From Acidobacteriaceae bacterium (GTDB taxonomy: Bacteria; Acidobacteriota; Terriglobia; Terriglobales; Acidobacteriaceae): a stretch of 26,607 nt of DNA. Positions 1 to 7,153 of the stretch are shown here, piece by piece. A model generated the notes under the pieces. That model was given only the letters and a program-made list of their open reading frames with translations, was not told the DNA's origin and did not search any database. The number at the start of each line of letters is the position of its first letter. Position 1 is the first letter of the stretch. The DNA is taken from positions 1 through 26,607 of the forward strand of contig JASHUF010000196.1 of the NCBI GenBank assembly GCA_030040175.1, given 5' to 3'. The position numbers were made by a program, and so were the translations under genes.

Positions 1-49
1 CGGCACCCTGGAAAGCGCCGAAAACAGCTATATCCGAAGGAGAAATGCC

Positions 50-1060
50 TTAGTTGATGACGACCTCCGTGCGGTGCTTGCAGCCGCAGGAGCGCCGCAG
101 CACAATCTCCACCGGCAAAACGATGCGGTTGCCGGATTGGGGTGTTTCGCCGCGCGCAATGCGGTCGAAAAGCAGGCTCGTGGCCACGCGGCCCATCTCC
201 TGCGCCGGCTGGCGCACCACGGTCAGCGGGGGCGCGGTGAACTCCGCCATATCGAAATCGTCGAAACCGGCAAAGGCCACGTCGCTGGGAATGCGCATGC
301 CCATGTGAGCGATTGCAGTCAGGACGTAGCGCGTGACCAGCGTGTTGGAGGTGAGGATCGCCGTGGGCGCGTCCTTTCCGCGCATCTTCTCTTTGAGAAT
401 GCGCTGCGTATCGTCTTCCGTGATGCAATCGAACGTCGCATCGGCGGCAAGGCCCGCCTCCTGCATGGCGCGCCGGTAGCCCAGAAACCGCGCATTGATG
501 GTAAACAGCGAGCGGCTCAGCCCCATGTAGGCAACGCGCTTGTGTCCGTGCTCGATCAGGTGCTCCACAATGCGGCGCGCCCCGGCCGTATTCTGCACCA
601 GCACCACGTCCAGCGAGGGGTCGTGCACCGGGCGGTCAAAGGCCACAACCGGCGTCTTGCCGAACAGGCTGCGCGTAAGCCGGGTCTGCCGGAAAGGGGA
701 AGGAATCACCACCATGCCGTCAACGTGACGCTCCAGCATGTGCTCGGCCTCAGCGAGTTCGGTATCCGGGTCCTCGGCAGAGGTGGTAATGATCACCGAA
801 TAGCCGTGCTCCTTGGCCACGGAAGTGACCGCGTGCGCGCAGTTGGCGAAGAACGGATCGTAAAGATACGGGATGATGAGGCCGATGGAACGGCTGCGCT
901 GTCCGCGAAAAGCGCGCGCCAGCTCGTTGGGGCGGTACTTGAGCTGCTCGATGGCCGTTTGCACGCGCAGCGTGGTCTGGGCTGAAACGCGCACCGCCCC
1001 GCTCAGCACGCGGGAAACGGTCATGGTGCCCACGCCGGCCAGGCGGGCCACGTCGCTCAT
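50..1060 (-). CDS. LacI/GalR-family transcriptional regulator
   Basis: This is a DNA-binding repressor of the LacI family, expected to act as a dimer that releases its operator when it binds a sugar or related ligand. From the chosen ATG it has 336 residues, the usual family length. Residues 1-25 form the helix-turn-helix (SDVARLAGVGTMTVSRVLSG), followed by the hinge-helix segment PNELARAF at 44-51. The rest is a periplasmic-binding-protein-like sensor (SIGLIIPYLYDPFFANC..., ...AFAGFDDFDMAEFTAPPLTVVRQP...), ending in the typical RRSC. The open frame continues upstream to 1291, but that 77-residue extension is arginine-rich and unlike the family. A GTG at 1078 is an alternative start. No strong ribosome-binding site precedes either. 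The nearest sugar genes are the GH3 and TonB genes at 4.2-10.3 kb. A LacI-type operator in the GH3 promoter suggests, as inference, that this protein regulates it. The ligand cannot be told from sequence. Confidence 0.93.
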   Translation of the reverse strand: MSDVARLAGVGTMTVSRVLSGAVRVSAQTTLRVQTAIEQLKYRPNELARAFRGQRSRSIGLIIPYLYDPFFANCAHAVTSVAKEHGYSVIITTSAEDPDTELAEAEHMLERHVDGMVVIPSPFRQTRLTRSLFGKTPVVAFDRPVHDPSLDVVLVQNTAGARRIVEHLIEHGHKRVAYMGLSRSLFTINARFLGYRRAMQEAGLAADATFDCITEDDTQRILKEKMRGKDAPTAILTSNTLVTRYVLTAIAHMGMRIPSDVAFAGFDDFDMAEFTAPPLTVVRQPAQEMGRVATSLLFDRIARGETPQSGNRIVLPVEIVLRRSCGCKHRTEVVIN

Positions 1061-1521
1061 GGTGGGCTTGCGATGCACGGCCGGCACCCGGTGCCGCTGC
1101 TTGGTGCGATTCAAGAATGCATTGACATGAACCTCGGACAAGTCGATCTCCAGGGATGCGTCATCTGCCGGCGGTTTCGGATTGTGCCCGCGTCTTGGTC
1201 GAACTCCCCATGCTGCCCTGCGCCGCATGGTCCGGCGGCGCGCGCGCATCCCAAAATCCGCTGAGGCGTCCTGGCCGAAAACCCATTGCACTTCGAGCCT
1301 TCATTCCGCGGCGCTTCCCGTTTCCTCCCGCTCCCGGACGACCGGCCGGAAGAGCGCAACGGCGCCGTTTCCATTGCATCCTGGAATGAAGTCAAAGCAG
1401 GACTATAGCAGCAGCAACAGGCCCGAAGCAATGGAATCGCAAGCCGCAAATTGACGCACGGCGAAGACAGAAAGGCGCGCGCACCCATTGCCCGTGGCCC
1501 TCATCGCGGAAGCCATCGCCG

Positions 1522-1531
1522 AAAACGATTT
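1522..1531. promoter_or_regulatory. Candidate LacI-family operator (AAANCGNTTT match)
   Basis: The sequence AAAACGATTT fits the pattern AAA-N-CG-N-TTT that many LacI/GalR proteins recognise through the central CpG. It lies about 460 bp upstream of the chosen start of the LacI-type gene and could be an autoregulatory site. It is not a perfect dyad (A versus A at the N positions) and no clear promoter is attached, so this is weak on its own. It gains some weight from the similar, perfect site at 7025-7034. Confidence 0.3.
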
Positions 1532-1795
1532 ACCTCGATCTGCTGTTCGGGACGGCTCAAGAAAAACCCGGCAGACTGCCGCAAGACGCGATAGGCCCGG
1601 CGCGGCAAATCTGCCCGCTCGCGCTTGTATTACCCAGTGGGGGTAGGGTAGATAGGCACCGGACCGGCCCTCGCTGCACGGTGGCGACGGCCGCATGCGA
1701 TGCCGATGAAGACAGCAATCGAAAGCGAGCCTCCGCAACTGCGGACGGTCTTGCTGGGCTGCGAGAGTGTTGACCTGCGCGCGCCGCGGCTTTGC

Positions 1796-1973
1796 CTAGA
1801 ACTGGTTGCATCAATGGCTTTGTAAAAGGGCCCGGCTTCCCGGGGCCCCCAGCGACAGGTCTTCGTCGCTGGGGTGGCTTCAGCCGGGCCGCAAAGGCCG
1901 CATCAACGTTGGGGCTTTGGCCCCTGAGGGACACTACCCAGCAGCCTGAGGCCATTGATGCCACCAACTCTAG
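1796..1973. repeat. CTAG-bounded palindromic repeat, copy A (divergent)
   Basis: This 178-bp element starts CTAGAACTGGTTGCATCAAT and ends with the imperfect inverted copy (GCATCAATGG... when read from the other strand), closing in CTAG. It shares the blocks GGCTTCAGCCGGGCCGCAAA and GGCTTTGGCCCCTGAGGG with the other copies. Its centre differs and holds a strong 10-bp hairpin, CCCAGCGAC/GTCGCTGGG, around 1848-1876. It sits in intergenic DNA about 40 bp before dinB. It encodes nothing and resembles a miniature inverted-repeat element. Confidence 0.75.
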
Positions 1974-2012
1974 CGCGCCGCTCCCGGCGAGCGCGAGTAA
2001 GATGCATGCAGG

Positions 2013-3077
2013 ATGACGCAGCGGAAGATCGTGCACATCGACATGGACGCTTTCTACGCGTCAGTGGAGCAGCGCGACGACCCCAGACTGCGCGGCAAGC
2101 CGGTTGTGGTTGCCTGGCGCGGCAACCGCTCCGTGGTCTGCGCCGCCTCCTATGAAGCGCGGCGCTTCGGCGTGCGTTCCGCCATGGCCGCCGTCCATGC
2201 CGAGCGGCTTTGCCCCCAGGCCGTCTTCGTGCCGCCGGATTTCGTCCGCTACCGCCGCGTGTCGCGCCAGGTGCGCGAAATTCTTGAGAGGCACACCGAT
2301 CTCATCGAGCCGCTCTCGCTCGACGAAGCCTATCTCGACGTGAGCGAAAACAAGTCCGGCCTGCCCACGGCCACGCGCGTGGCCCGCGCCATCCGCGCGC
2401 AGATTCGCGAGGATCTCGATCTCACCGCATCGGCAGGCGTGGCGCCTAACAAATTCCTGGCCAAAATTGCCTCCGACTGGCGCAAGCCCGACGGCCTCTT
2501 CGTGATTCAGCCCGCAGACATCGACGCCTTTCTTCCGCCGCTGCCCGCAGGCCGCCTGCCCGGCGTGGGCAAAGTCATGGAGGCGCGGCTGGGCGAGCTC
2601 GGCGTTCGCACGGTCGGCGATCTGCGCGCGCTCGAACTGGCCGCGCTCCAAAGCCGCTTCGGCCGCCACGGCGCCCGGTTGTATGAACTGGCGCGCGGCA
2701 TCGACCTGAGCCCCGTGGTGCCCAACCGTCCCACGCAGTCCATCTCCGCCGAGGATACGTTCGCGAGCGACGTGCTGCTCGCGGAGACCGCGCCGCTCAT
2801 CCGGCGGCTCGCGGAAAAAATCTGGGCCGCGTCGCGCCGCGAGCCGCGCATCGCGCGCACCGTCGTGCTCAAGCTCAAGACCAGGGAGTTCAAGATTCTC
2901 ACCCGCAGCTGCACCCCCCCGCTGCCGCCGGACTCCTGTGCCGAGCTCACGCGCATCGCCCTCGCTCTTTGCGATCGCGTGCAACTGGGCCCGCAGCAGC
3001 GCTACCGCCTGGCGGGCGTGGGCCTGAGCAACTTTTGCGAAACCGAAGACGCGCCCCAGGCCGAGCTCTTCGACTGA
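2013..3077 (+). CDS. dinB: DNA polymerase IV (Y-family translesion polymerase)
   Basis: This is an error-prone DNA polymerase that extends primers past lesions. The 354-residue product has the full Y-family order. Motif I is IDMDAFYASVE with catalytic D10. SYEARRFGVRSAM is at about 46-58. The second catalytic motif, SLDEAYLDV, carries D104 and E105. A helix-hairpin-helix (LPGVGKVMEARLGELGVRTVGDL) is at about 180-205, followed by a C-terminal little-finger domain. The last six residues, QAELFD, match a beta-clamp-binding motif (QxxLF), so the protein is complete. The start is fixed by the conserved N-terminus (MTQRKIVHIDMD); only a weak GCAGG precedes it. The gene stands about 100 bp upstream of the HD-domain gene on the same strand. 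I saw no LexA box by eye, so SOS control is not shown. Confidence 0.97.
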   Translation: MTQRKIVHIDMDAFYASVEQRDDPRLRGKPVVVAWRGNRSVVCAASYEARRFGVRSAMAAVHAERLCPQAVFVPPDFVRYRRVSRQVREILERHTDLIEPLSLDEAYLDVSENKSGLPTATRVARAIRAQIREDLDLTASAGVAPNKFLAKIASDWRKPDGLFVIQPADIDAFLPPLPAGRLPGVGKVMEARLGELGVRTVGDLRALELAALQSRFGRHGARLYELARGIDLSPVVPNRPTQSISAEDTFASDVLLAETAPLIRRLAEKIWAASRREPRIARTVVLKLKTREFKILTRSCTPPLPPDSCAELTRIALALCDRVQLGPQQRYRLAGVGLSNFCETEDAPQAELFD

Positions 3078-3177
3078 AAAACCATCGCCGCCGGATTCGT
3101 CTGTTATATTCGTTTTCTTGGGGTGCGCCCGGCCGAGCCGCAGGGGCGCGTGATCGGGAGAAGGGACGCAGGCAATC

Positions 3178-3789
3178 ATGGAACACCTTTACCTGAGCGG
3201 TCGCTTCACCCGCGCGGTGGACTACGCGCGCCATCTCCACATCGAGCAGCGCAAGGGAACGGGCATTCCGTACATGGCGCATCTGCTCGGCGTGGCCGCG
3301 CTGGTGATGGGCGAAACCGGCCACGTCAATTTCCCTGTCACCGAAGACATGGTGATCGCCGCGCTGCTGCACGATGCCGTGGAAGATCACGGCGGCAAGC
3401 CGCGCCTCGAAGACATCGAACACAATTTCGGCAAGAGCGTGGCGGAGATGGTGAAGGGGCTCTCGGACACGCTCTCCGCCGACTCGTGCCACAAGGAGCC
3501 GTGGGAGCAGCGCAAGAAAAATTACCTCGAGCGGCTGCGCACGGAGCCGGCCGAGGTCAAGCTCATCTCCGCCGCCGACAAGCTCTACAACGCGCGCTCC
3601 ATCCTGGACGATTACCGCGAGATCAGGGAAGAAGTCTGGAAGCGTTTCAAGCGCGGACGCAGCGAGCAGTTACGCTATTTCGAGGCGCTCCTTGAGATTT
3701 TCAAGACCTCCGGCACCAACCGCATCGTCGAGGAGCTCGAGCACGTGGTCGACGAGCTGAAGCACATCTCCGCGCACGAAGAACCGTGA
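3178..3789 (+). CDS. SpoT/Mesh1-like HD-domain (p)ppGpp hydrolase-type protein
   Basis: This 203-residue single-domain HD phosphohydrolase resembles the hydrolase half of RelA/SpoT and the small alarmone hydrolases. Metal and catalytic positions expected for that group are present: H35 (YMAHLLGVA), H65-D66 (AALLHDAVED), E69-D70, and D134 with N138 (SAADKLYNAR). There is no synthetase, TGS or ACT domain. The C-terminus is charged and probably helical. The likely activity is removal of the 3'-pyrophosphate from (p)ppGpp or hydrolysis of a related nucleotide. The family also contains members with other substrates, so the reaction is inferred. A purine-rich GGGAGAAGGGA lies 12-20 bp upstream of the ATG. 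It follows dinB by 100 bp and may be co-transcribed, but a separate AT-rich promoter-like patch (TTATATTCG) lies in the gap. Confidence 0.85.
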   Translation: MEHLYLSGRFTRAVDYARHLHIEQRKGTGIPYMAHLLGVAALVMGETGHVNFPVTEDMVIAALLHDAVEDHGGKPRLEDIEHNFGKSVAEMVKGLSDTLSADSCHKEPWEQRKKNYLERLRTEPAEVKLISAADKLYNARSILDDYREIREEVWKRFKRGRSEQLRYFEALLEIFKTSGTNRIVEELEHVVDELKHISAHEEP

Positions 3790-3861
3790 GCCGTTTGCGC
3801 GCGCGGGGCGAATTGCCAGAACTGGTTGCATCCATGGCGTTTTGAAAGGGCACGACTGGAG

Positions 3862-4009
3862 AGCTTGCTGAAAAAAGGTATGGAGGAGTCTTGTATCAGG
3901 GCATGGCTTCAGCCGTGCCGCAAAAGCTGCGCCAAATCAACGCGCGGCTTTAGCCGCTGAGGGGCGTTTTTCGCTTCGGTCCTCGCCAACTGCCATTTTT
4001 CAGCAAGCT
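3862..4009. repeat. Nested block with AGCTTGCTGAAAAA inverted ends
   Basis: The inverted ends AGCTTGCTGAAAAA (3862-3875) and TTTTTCAGCAAGCT (3996-4009) are perfect over 14 bp. Inside are GGCTTCAGCCGTGCCGCAAA and CGGCTTTAGCCGCTGAGGGG, the hairpin words shared across the repeat family. The block sits where copy C has only the loop of the hairpin GGGCACGA/TCGTGCCC. Much of the same block, in opposite orientation, is in copy D at the right edge of the window (from about 26524). It is either an insertion into that loop, or the ancestral long form from which C lost its centre. Confidence 0.7.
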
Positions 4010-4051
4010 GTTGAGTCGTGCCGGTAAGCGCCAGCAAAATCGCGGGCTTTA

Positions 4052-4163
4052 CGGCATTTTCTGAGTTACTGTGTCCTTTTCATTTCCTCGTAAGGTCGCC
4101 GCTCCCTGTTGGTCGCGTCGACTCTGCCTTCCGTCTTCGGGATACAGCTACTCAGAAAATGCG
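4052..4163. repeat. Second nested 112-bp element with GCATTTTCTGAGT inverted ends
   Basis: GCATTTTCTGAGTTACTG at 4054-4071 is matched on the other strand by GCATTTTCTGAGTAGCTG (4145-4162), with one mismatch over 18 bp. The element interrupts the word GGGCTTTAGCCCC that is intact in copy C, giving GGGCTTTA | element | TTAGCCCC. A 3-bp TTA is therefore present on both sides, like a target duplication. No coding capacity. It is a distinct, apparently more recent, miniature inverted-repeat element. Confidence 0.7.
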
Positions 4164-4216
4164 TTAGCCCCTGAGGGGCGTTTTCTTATCGCCATGGGCC
4201 GTTGATGCAACCAGCT

Positions 4217-6976
4217 CTAGCGCGGTATCTCCTGCCTGCCTGCCACGCTGAACTCCGTCGACTGCACTTCCTGGCCGCGATCGCCGTCGGGCTGCGAGCC
4301 GCCCAGGAAAACGCGATAGGCTCCGGCAACCACGGCGCGCACGCCTGCGGAGTCTACCTCCGAGAGCTGGCGCGGATCGAGGTGAAAGACCACGTCTTTG
4401 CTTTCGCCCGCGTCCAGATGAATGCGCTCGAACCCTTCGAGCGCCAGCCGGGGCGAAACGCCGGTCGCCGGAGGCCGCAAATACAATTCCGCCACTTCTT
4501 CTCCTGCGCGATGGCCCGTGTTCTTCACCTCCGCTTCCACGGTGAGCGTTTCCCCCGCGTGCAGCCTGTGGCTTGAGAGCCGCAGGTTCGCGTAGGCAAA
4601 CGTGGTGTAGCTCAGCCCGTCGCCAAAGGCAAACAGCGGCTTGCCCTTGAAGTAGCGATAGGTGCGGTTAGCCATCGAGTAATCGTCGAAGGCCGGCAAC
4701 TGGTCCACGCCGGTGTAGAAGGTCACCGGCAGGCGCCCGGCGGGATTGTTCTTGCCGCTGAGCGTCTCTGCAATCGCCTCGCCGCCGGATTGCCCCGGAT
4801 ACCATGCCTCGAGAATCGCCTGCGCATTCTCCTTCGCCCAATTCACAGCCAGCGCGCTGCCGTTGAGCAGCACCACCACCAGCGGCTTGCCGGTTTTGGC
4901 CAGCGCTTCCAGCAGATCGCGCTGCACGCCGGGCAGATCGAGCGAGGTGCGGTCGCCGCCGGAGAAGCCCTGGATATTCACGGCCATCTCCTCGCCTTCC
5001 AGGCGCGCTGTAAGCCCGACGAATGCCACCACGACGTCCGCCTTCTGCGCCGTGGCCACGGCCTCGTCCTGGAGCAGCTCGTGGGGCGGCAGCCATTCGA
5101 GCGAGATGCCGCCGCCGGCGATCTTTCCGCTCTGCACGTACTCGATGCGGATGGCGTGCGGATTCGTGTCCGCGAAGGGAATTGAAAAATGTTCGAGGCC
5201 GCCGAAGTTGCGCCCGCTTGGCGGCAGCTTCTGCTGCCCCTGTCCCGGCGGAGCCTGGGGCGCAATTTCTTTGCCGTCGAGGTAAAGGGCGACTCGCACC
5301 TCGCCGCCGCACGGATAGCAGAGCGGCAGGCGAAGCTCAAAGTTGTCGGTCTCCGCTGCGGGCGCGGCGATTGTTCCCGTCCAGCGCACGGCGAAGCTCC
5401 AGGCCGTGGTATCGGCGGAGAGGCTCGGCACCGGATTGGCGGACGACCAGTCGAAATCGATCTCCTTGTCGGTGCGCGTCATCTCCGGCGCGCCGTCGAA
5501 GCCGGGCTGCGCGAAGTACTCGCCCGTGAGTCCGTCCGCCTTCGCATCCGCTGCCGTGCGCAGCAGGGTGCGCGGCACGGGAACGGCGCCGCCCATGGTG
5601 TAGGGTGAGCCTTCGGCGTAGAGCACACGACCGGCGCCGAATTCGGAGATCATTCCGTCGACGGGCAGGATGGGATGCAGTGGAATCGCGTTGTAATTGC
5701 CCTCGAGCGCTATCAGCGAGGCGGCCAGCGGGCCGATGACGGCGATGGTCTCCCCTGCGCCGGTCTTCAAAGGCAGCAGATGGTTTTCGTTCTTGAGCAG
5801 CACCATCGACTCGCGCGCGGCGCGCAGCGCCAACGCCGCGTGCTCCGGCGAGTTGACCTGGCTGAAGGGAAGGGACGAATAGGAAACGCGCTCCGGCGGA
5901 TCGAACATGCCCAGCTTCATGCGCGCGGTGAAAAGCCGCTTCACCGCCGTGTCCAGCGCGGACTCAGGCAGGAGGTGATCGCGGACGGCCTGGCCGAGCG
6001 CGAGATACGAGGTACCGCAGTTGGTATCGGTCCCAGCCTCGATCCCGTCCACCGAGCCGGTCTCGTGATCGGTGGCGTAATGGTGCCCGTGCGCTTGCGA
6101 GAAGTCGTCGATGGCGTCGCAATCGGAGGTCACGTAGCCCTGAAAGCCCCAGTCGCCGCGCAGAATCTCGTGCAGCAGCATCTTGTTGGCGCAGGCGGGC
6201 ACCTTATCGACGGCGTTGTACGCGCACATGATTGAGTCCGCCTTGCCCTGCACCATGGTGGCGCGGAAGGCGGGCAGATAAGTGTCCCACAGGTCGTGCT
6301 CGCTTGGGTCCACGTCGACTTCGTGGCGCGTGGACTCCGGTCCCGAGTGCACGGCGAAGTGTTTGGGCGTGGCGATGGCGCGATAGTAGTGCGGATCGTC
6401 GCCCTGAATGCCCTCGACAAAGGCGGTTCCCAGCGCGGCGGTCAGGAACGGGTCTTCCCCGTAAGTCTCCTGGCCGCGTCCCCAGCGGGGGTCGCGAAAG
6501 ATATTGATGTTCGGCGACCAGATGGTCAGGCCGTAGTAGCGGTCGTGATTCCCGTGCCGGATGGCATCGTTGTACTTGGCCCGCGCTTCCACGGAGACCA
6601 CGCTGCCGATGCTGTGCACCAGCGGTGCATCCCAGGTGGCCGCGTTGCCGATGGCCTGGGGAAACATGGTGGCGTATCCCGAGCGCGCAATGCCGTGCAG
6701 CCCTTCGTTCCACCAGTTGTACGCGGGAATGCCCAGGCGCGGAATAGCCGCCGCGCGGTCAATCACCTGCGAAACTTTCTCATCGAGGGTGAGGCGGGAA
6801 ACCAGATCGTCGACGCGCTGCGCGATGGGCAGATCGGGATTGCGAAACGGCAGGGCCGCCGCGGCTTGGATCTGTTCTTCGGTCGGCTGGGGCGGATCCG
6901 GCGGCGCGGGCATCTGCGCCCGGAGGAGGGGGGAAAGGAAGACCGCGAGAACGATGCCAGGACAGCGCAGGTCCAT
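4217..6976 (-). CDS. GH3 beta-xylosidase/beta-glucosidase with PA14 insert (exported)
   Basis: This glycoside hydrolase family 3 enzyme (919 residues) should cleave beta-linked sugars from oligosaccharide ends by a retaining mechanism. Residues 1-20 (CPGIVLAVFLSPLLRA) look like a signal peptide. The GH3 N-terminal barrel spans about 50-350 and contains NWWNEGLHGIAR (87-98), KHFAVHSGP (205-213) and GYVTSDCDAIDD (280-291), with D285 as predicted nucleophile. These motifs are closest to plant/fungal-type xylosidases. The C-terminal alpha/beta domain is split by a PA14-like sugar-binding insert at about 480-630. GLTARLEGEEMAVN (654-667) carries the probable acid/base glutamate. A fibronectin-III-like domain ends the protein (about 805-890). 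GGAG stands 7 bp before the ATG. The TAG stop is supplied by the terminal CTAG of repeat B. Its promoter region has a LacI-type operator (7025-7034). Xylosidase versus glucosidase specificity is uncertain. Confidence 0.95.
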   Translation of the reverse strand: MDLRCPGIVLAVFLSPLLRAQMPAPPDPPQPTEEQIQAAAALPFRNPDLPIAQRVDDLVSRLTLDEKVSQVIDRAAAIPRLGIPAYNWWNEGLHGIARSGYATMFPQAIGNAATWDAPLVHSIGSVVSVEARAKYNDAIRHGNHDRYYGLTIWSPNINIFRDPRWGRGQETYGEDPFLTAALGTAFVEGIQGDDPHYYRAIATPKHFAVHSGPESTRHEVDVDPSEHDLWDTYLPAFRATMVQGKADSIMCAYNAVDKVPACANKMLLHEILRGDWGFQGYVTSDCDAIDDFSQAHGHHYATDHETGSVDGIEAGTDTNCGTSYLALGQAVRDHLLPESALDTAVKRLFTARMKLGMFDPPERVSYSSLPFSQVNSPEHAALALRAARESMVLLKNENHLLPLKTGAGETIAVIGPLAASLIALEGNYNAIPLHPILPVDGMISEFGAGRVLYAEGSPYTMGGAVPVPRTLLRTAADAKADGLTGEYFAQPGFDGAPEMTRTDKEIDFDWSSANPVPSLSADTTAWSFAVRWTGTIAAPAAETDNFELRLPLCYPCGGEVRVALYLDGKEIAPQAPPGQGQQKLPPSGRNFGGLEHFSIPFADTNPHAIRIEYVQSGKIAGGGISLEWLPPHELLQDEAVATAQKADVVVAFVGLTARLEGEEMAVNIQGFSGGDRTSLDLPGVQRDLLEALAKTGKPLVVVLLNGSALAVNWAKENAQAILEAWYPGQSGGEAIAETLSGKNNPAGRLPVTFYTGVDQLPAFDDYSMANRTYRYFKGKPLFAFGDGLSYTTFAYANLRLSSHRLHAGETLTVEAEVKNTGHRAGEEVAELYLRPPATGVSPRLALEGFERIHLDAGESKDVVFHLDPRQLSEVDSAGVRAVVAGAYRVFLGGSQPDGDRGQEVQSTEFSVAGRQEIPR

Positions 6977-6997
6977 TCGTCATCTCCAGTCAGCCTA

Positions 6998-7034
6998 TCT
7001 TAAGGGCAACCGAAGCTTTTCGACAAATCGATTT
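6998..7034 (-). promoter_or_regulatory. GH3 promoter with LacI-type operator overlapping the -35
   Basis: Reading the minus strand, TTGTCG (7026-7021) and TTAAGA (7003-6998) are separated by exactly 17 bp and lie about 20 bp before the GH3 ribosome-binding site. The perfect palindrome AAATCGATTT (7025-7034) fits the LacI-family pattern AAANCGNTTT and covers the edge of the -35 element, a position suited to repression. The -10 is imperfect. Binding by the regulator at 50-1060 is inferred. Confidence 0.5.
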
Positions 7035-7105
7035 TTTGGGGGAGTTTGGGCGTATCCCGCTCCAAAAGCCAACGCCCCGGCGGCAGGACCGGAAGAAACT
7101 CCGGA

Positions 7106-7125
7106 TGCCCGCGCAATTGCGGGCA
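7106..7125 (-). terminator. Possible weak terminator after the TonB receptor gene
   Basis: TGCCCGC (7106-7112) and GCGGGCA (7119-7125) form a perfect 7-bp GC-rich stem with a 6-base loop, about 30 bp past the receptor stop codon. The bases that follow on the minus strand are only modestly T-rich (TCCGGAGTTTCTT). It may be an attenuator or mRNA-end hairpin between the receptor and GH3 genes. Confidence 0.35.
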
Positions 7126-7153
7126 CCCGTCGAATCGTGGGCGCGGCGATCGC

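Larger units (their letters stand above)
1061..2012. other. Gene-free stretch upstream of the lacI-type gene and dinB
   Basis: About 950 bp lie between the divergent regulator and dinB. Open frames here are short, overlap on both strands and resemble no family I recognise. I see a LacI-type operator-like 10-mer at 1522-1531 and a palindromic repeat at 1796-1973. The long distance may hold the regulator's promoter, since its coding start is uncertain by up to about 230 bp. I see no RNA gene. Confidence 0.5.
3816..4220. repeat. CTAG-bounded palindromic repeat, copy B (composite, with nested blocks)
   Basis: The outer element begins CAGAACTGGTTGCATCCATGG, so its left CTAG is degraded. It ends GATGCAACCAGCTCTAG, the inverted copy. 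Compared with the short copy C (19468-19603), it is interrupted twice: by a block framed by AGCTTGCTGAAAAA inverted repeats (3862-4009), and by a block framed by GCATTTTCTGAGT inverted repeats (4052-4163). It fills the gap between the convergent HD-hydrolase and GH3 genes. Its terminal CTAG (4217-4220) contains the TAG stop of the GH3 gene. Confidence 0.85.
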
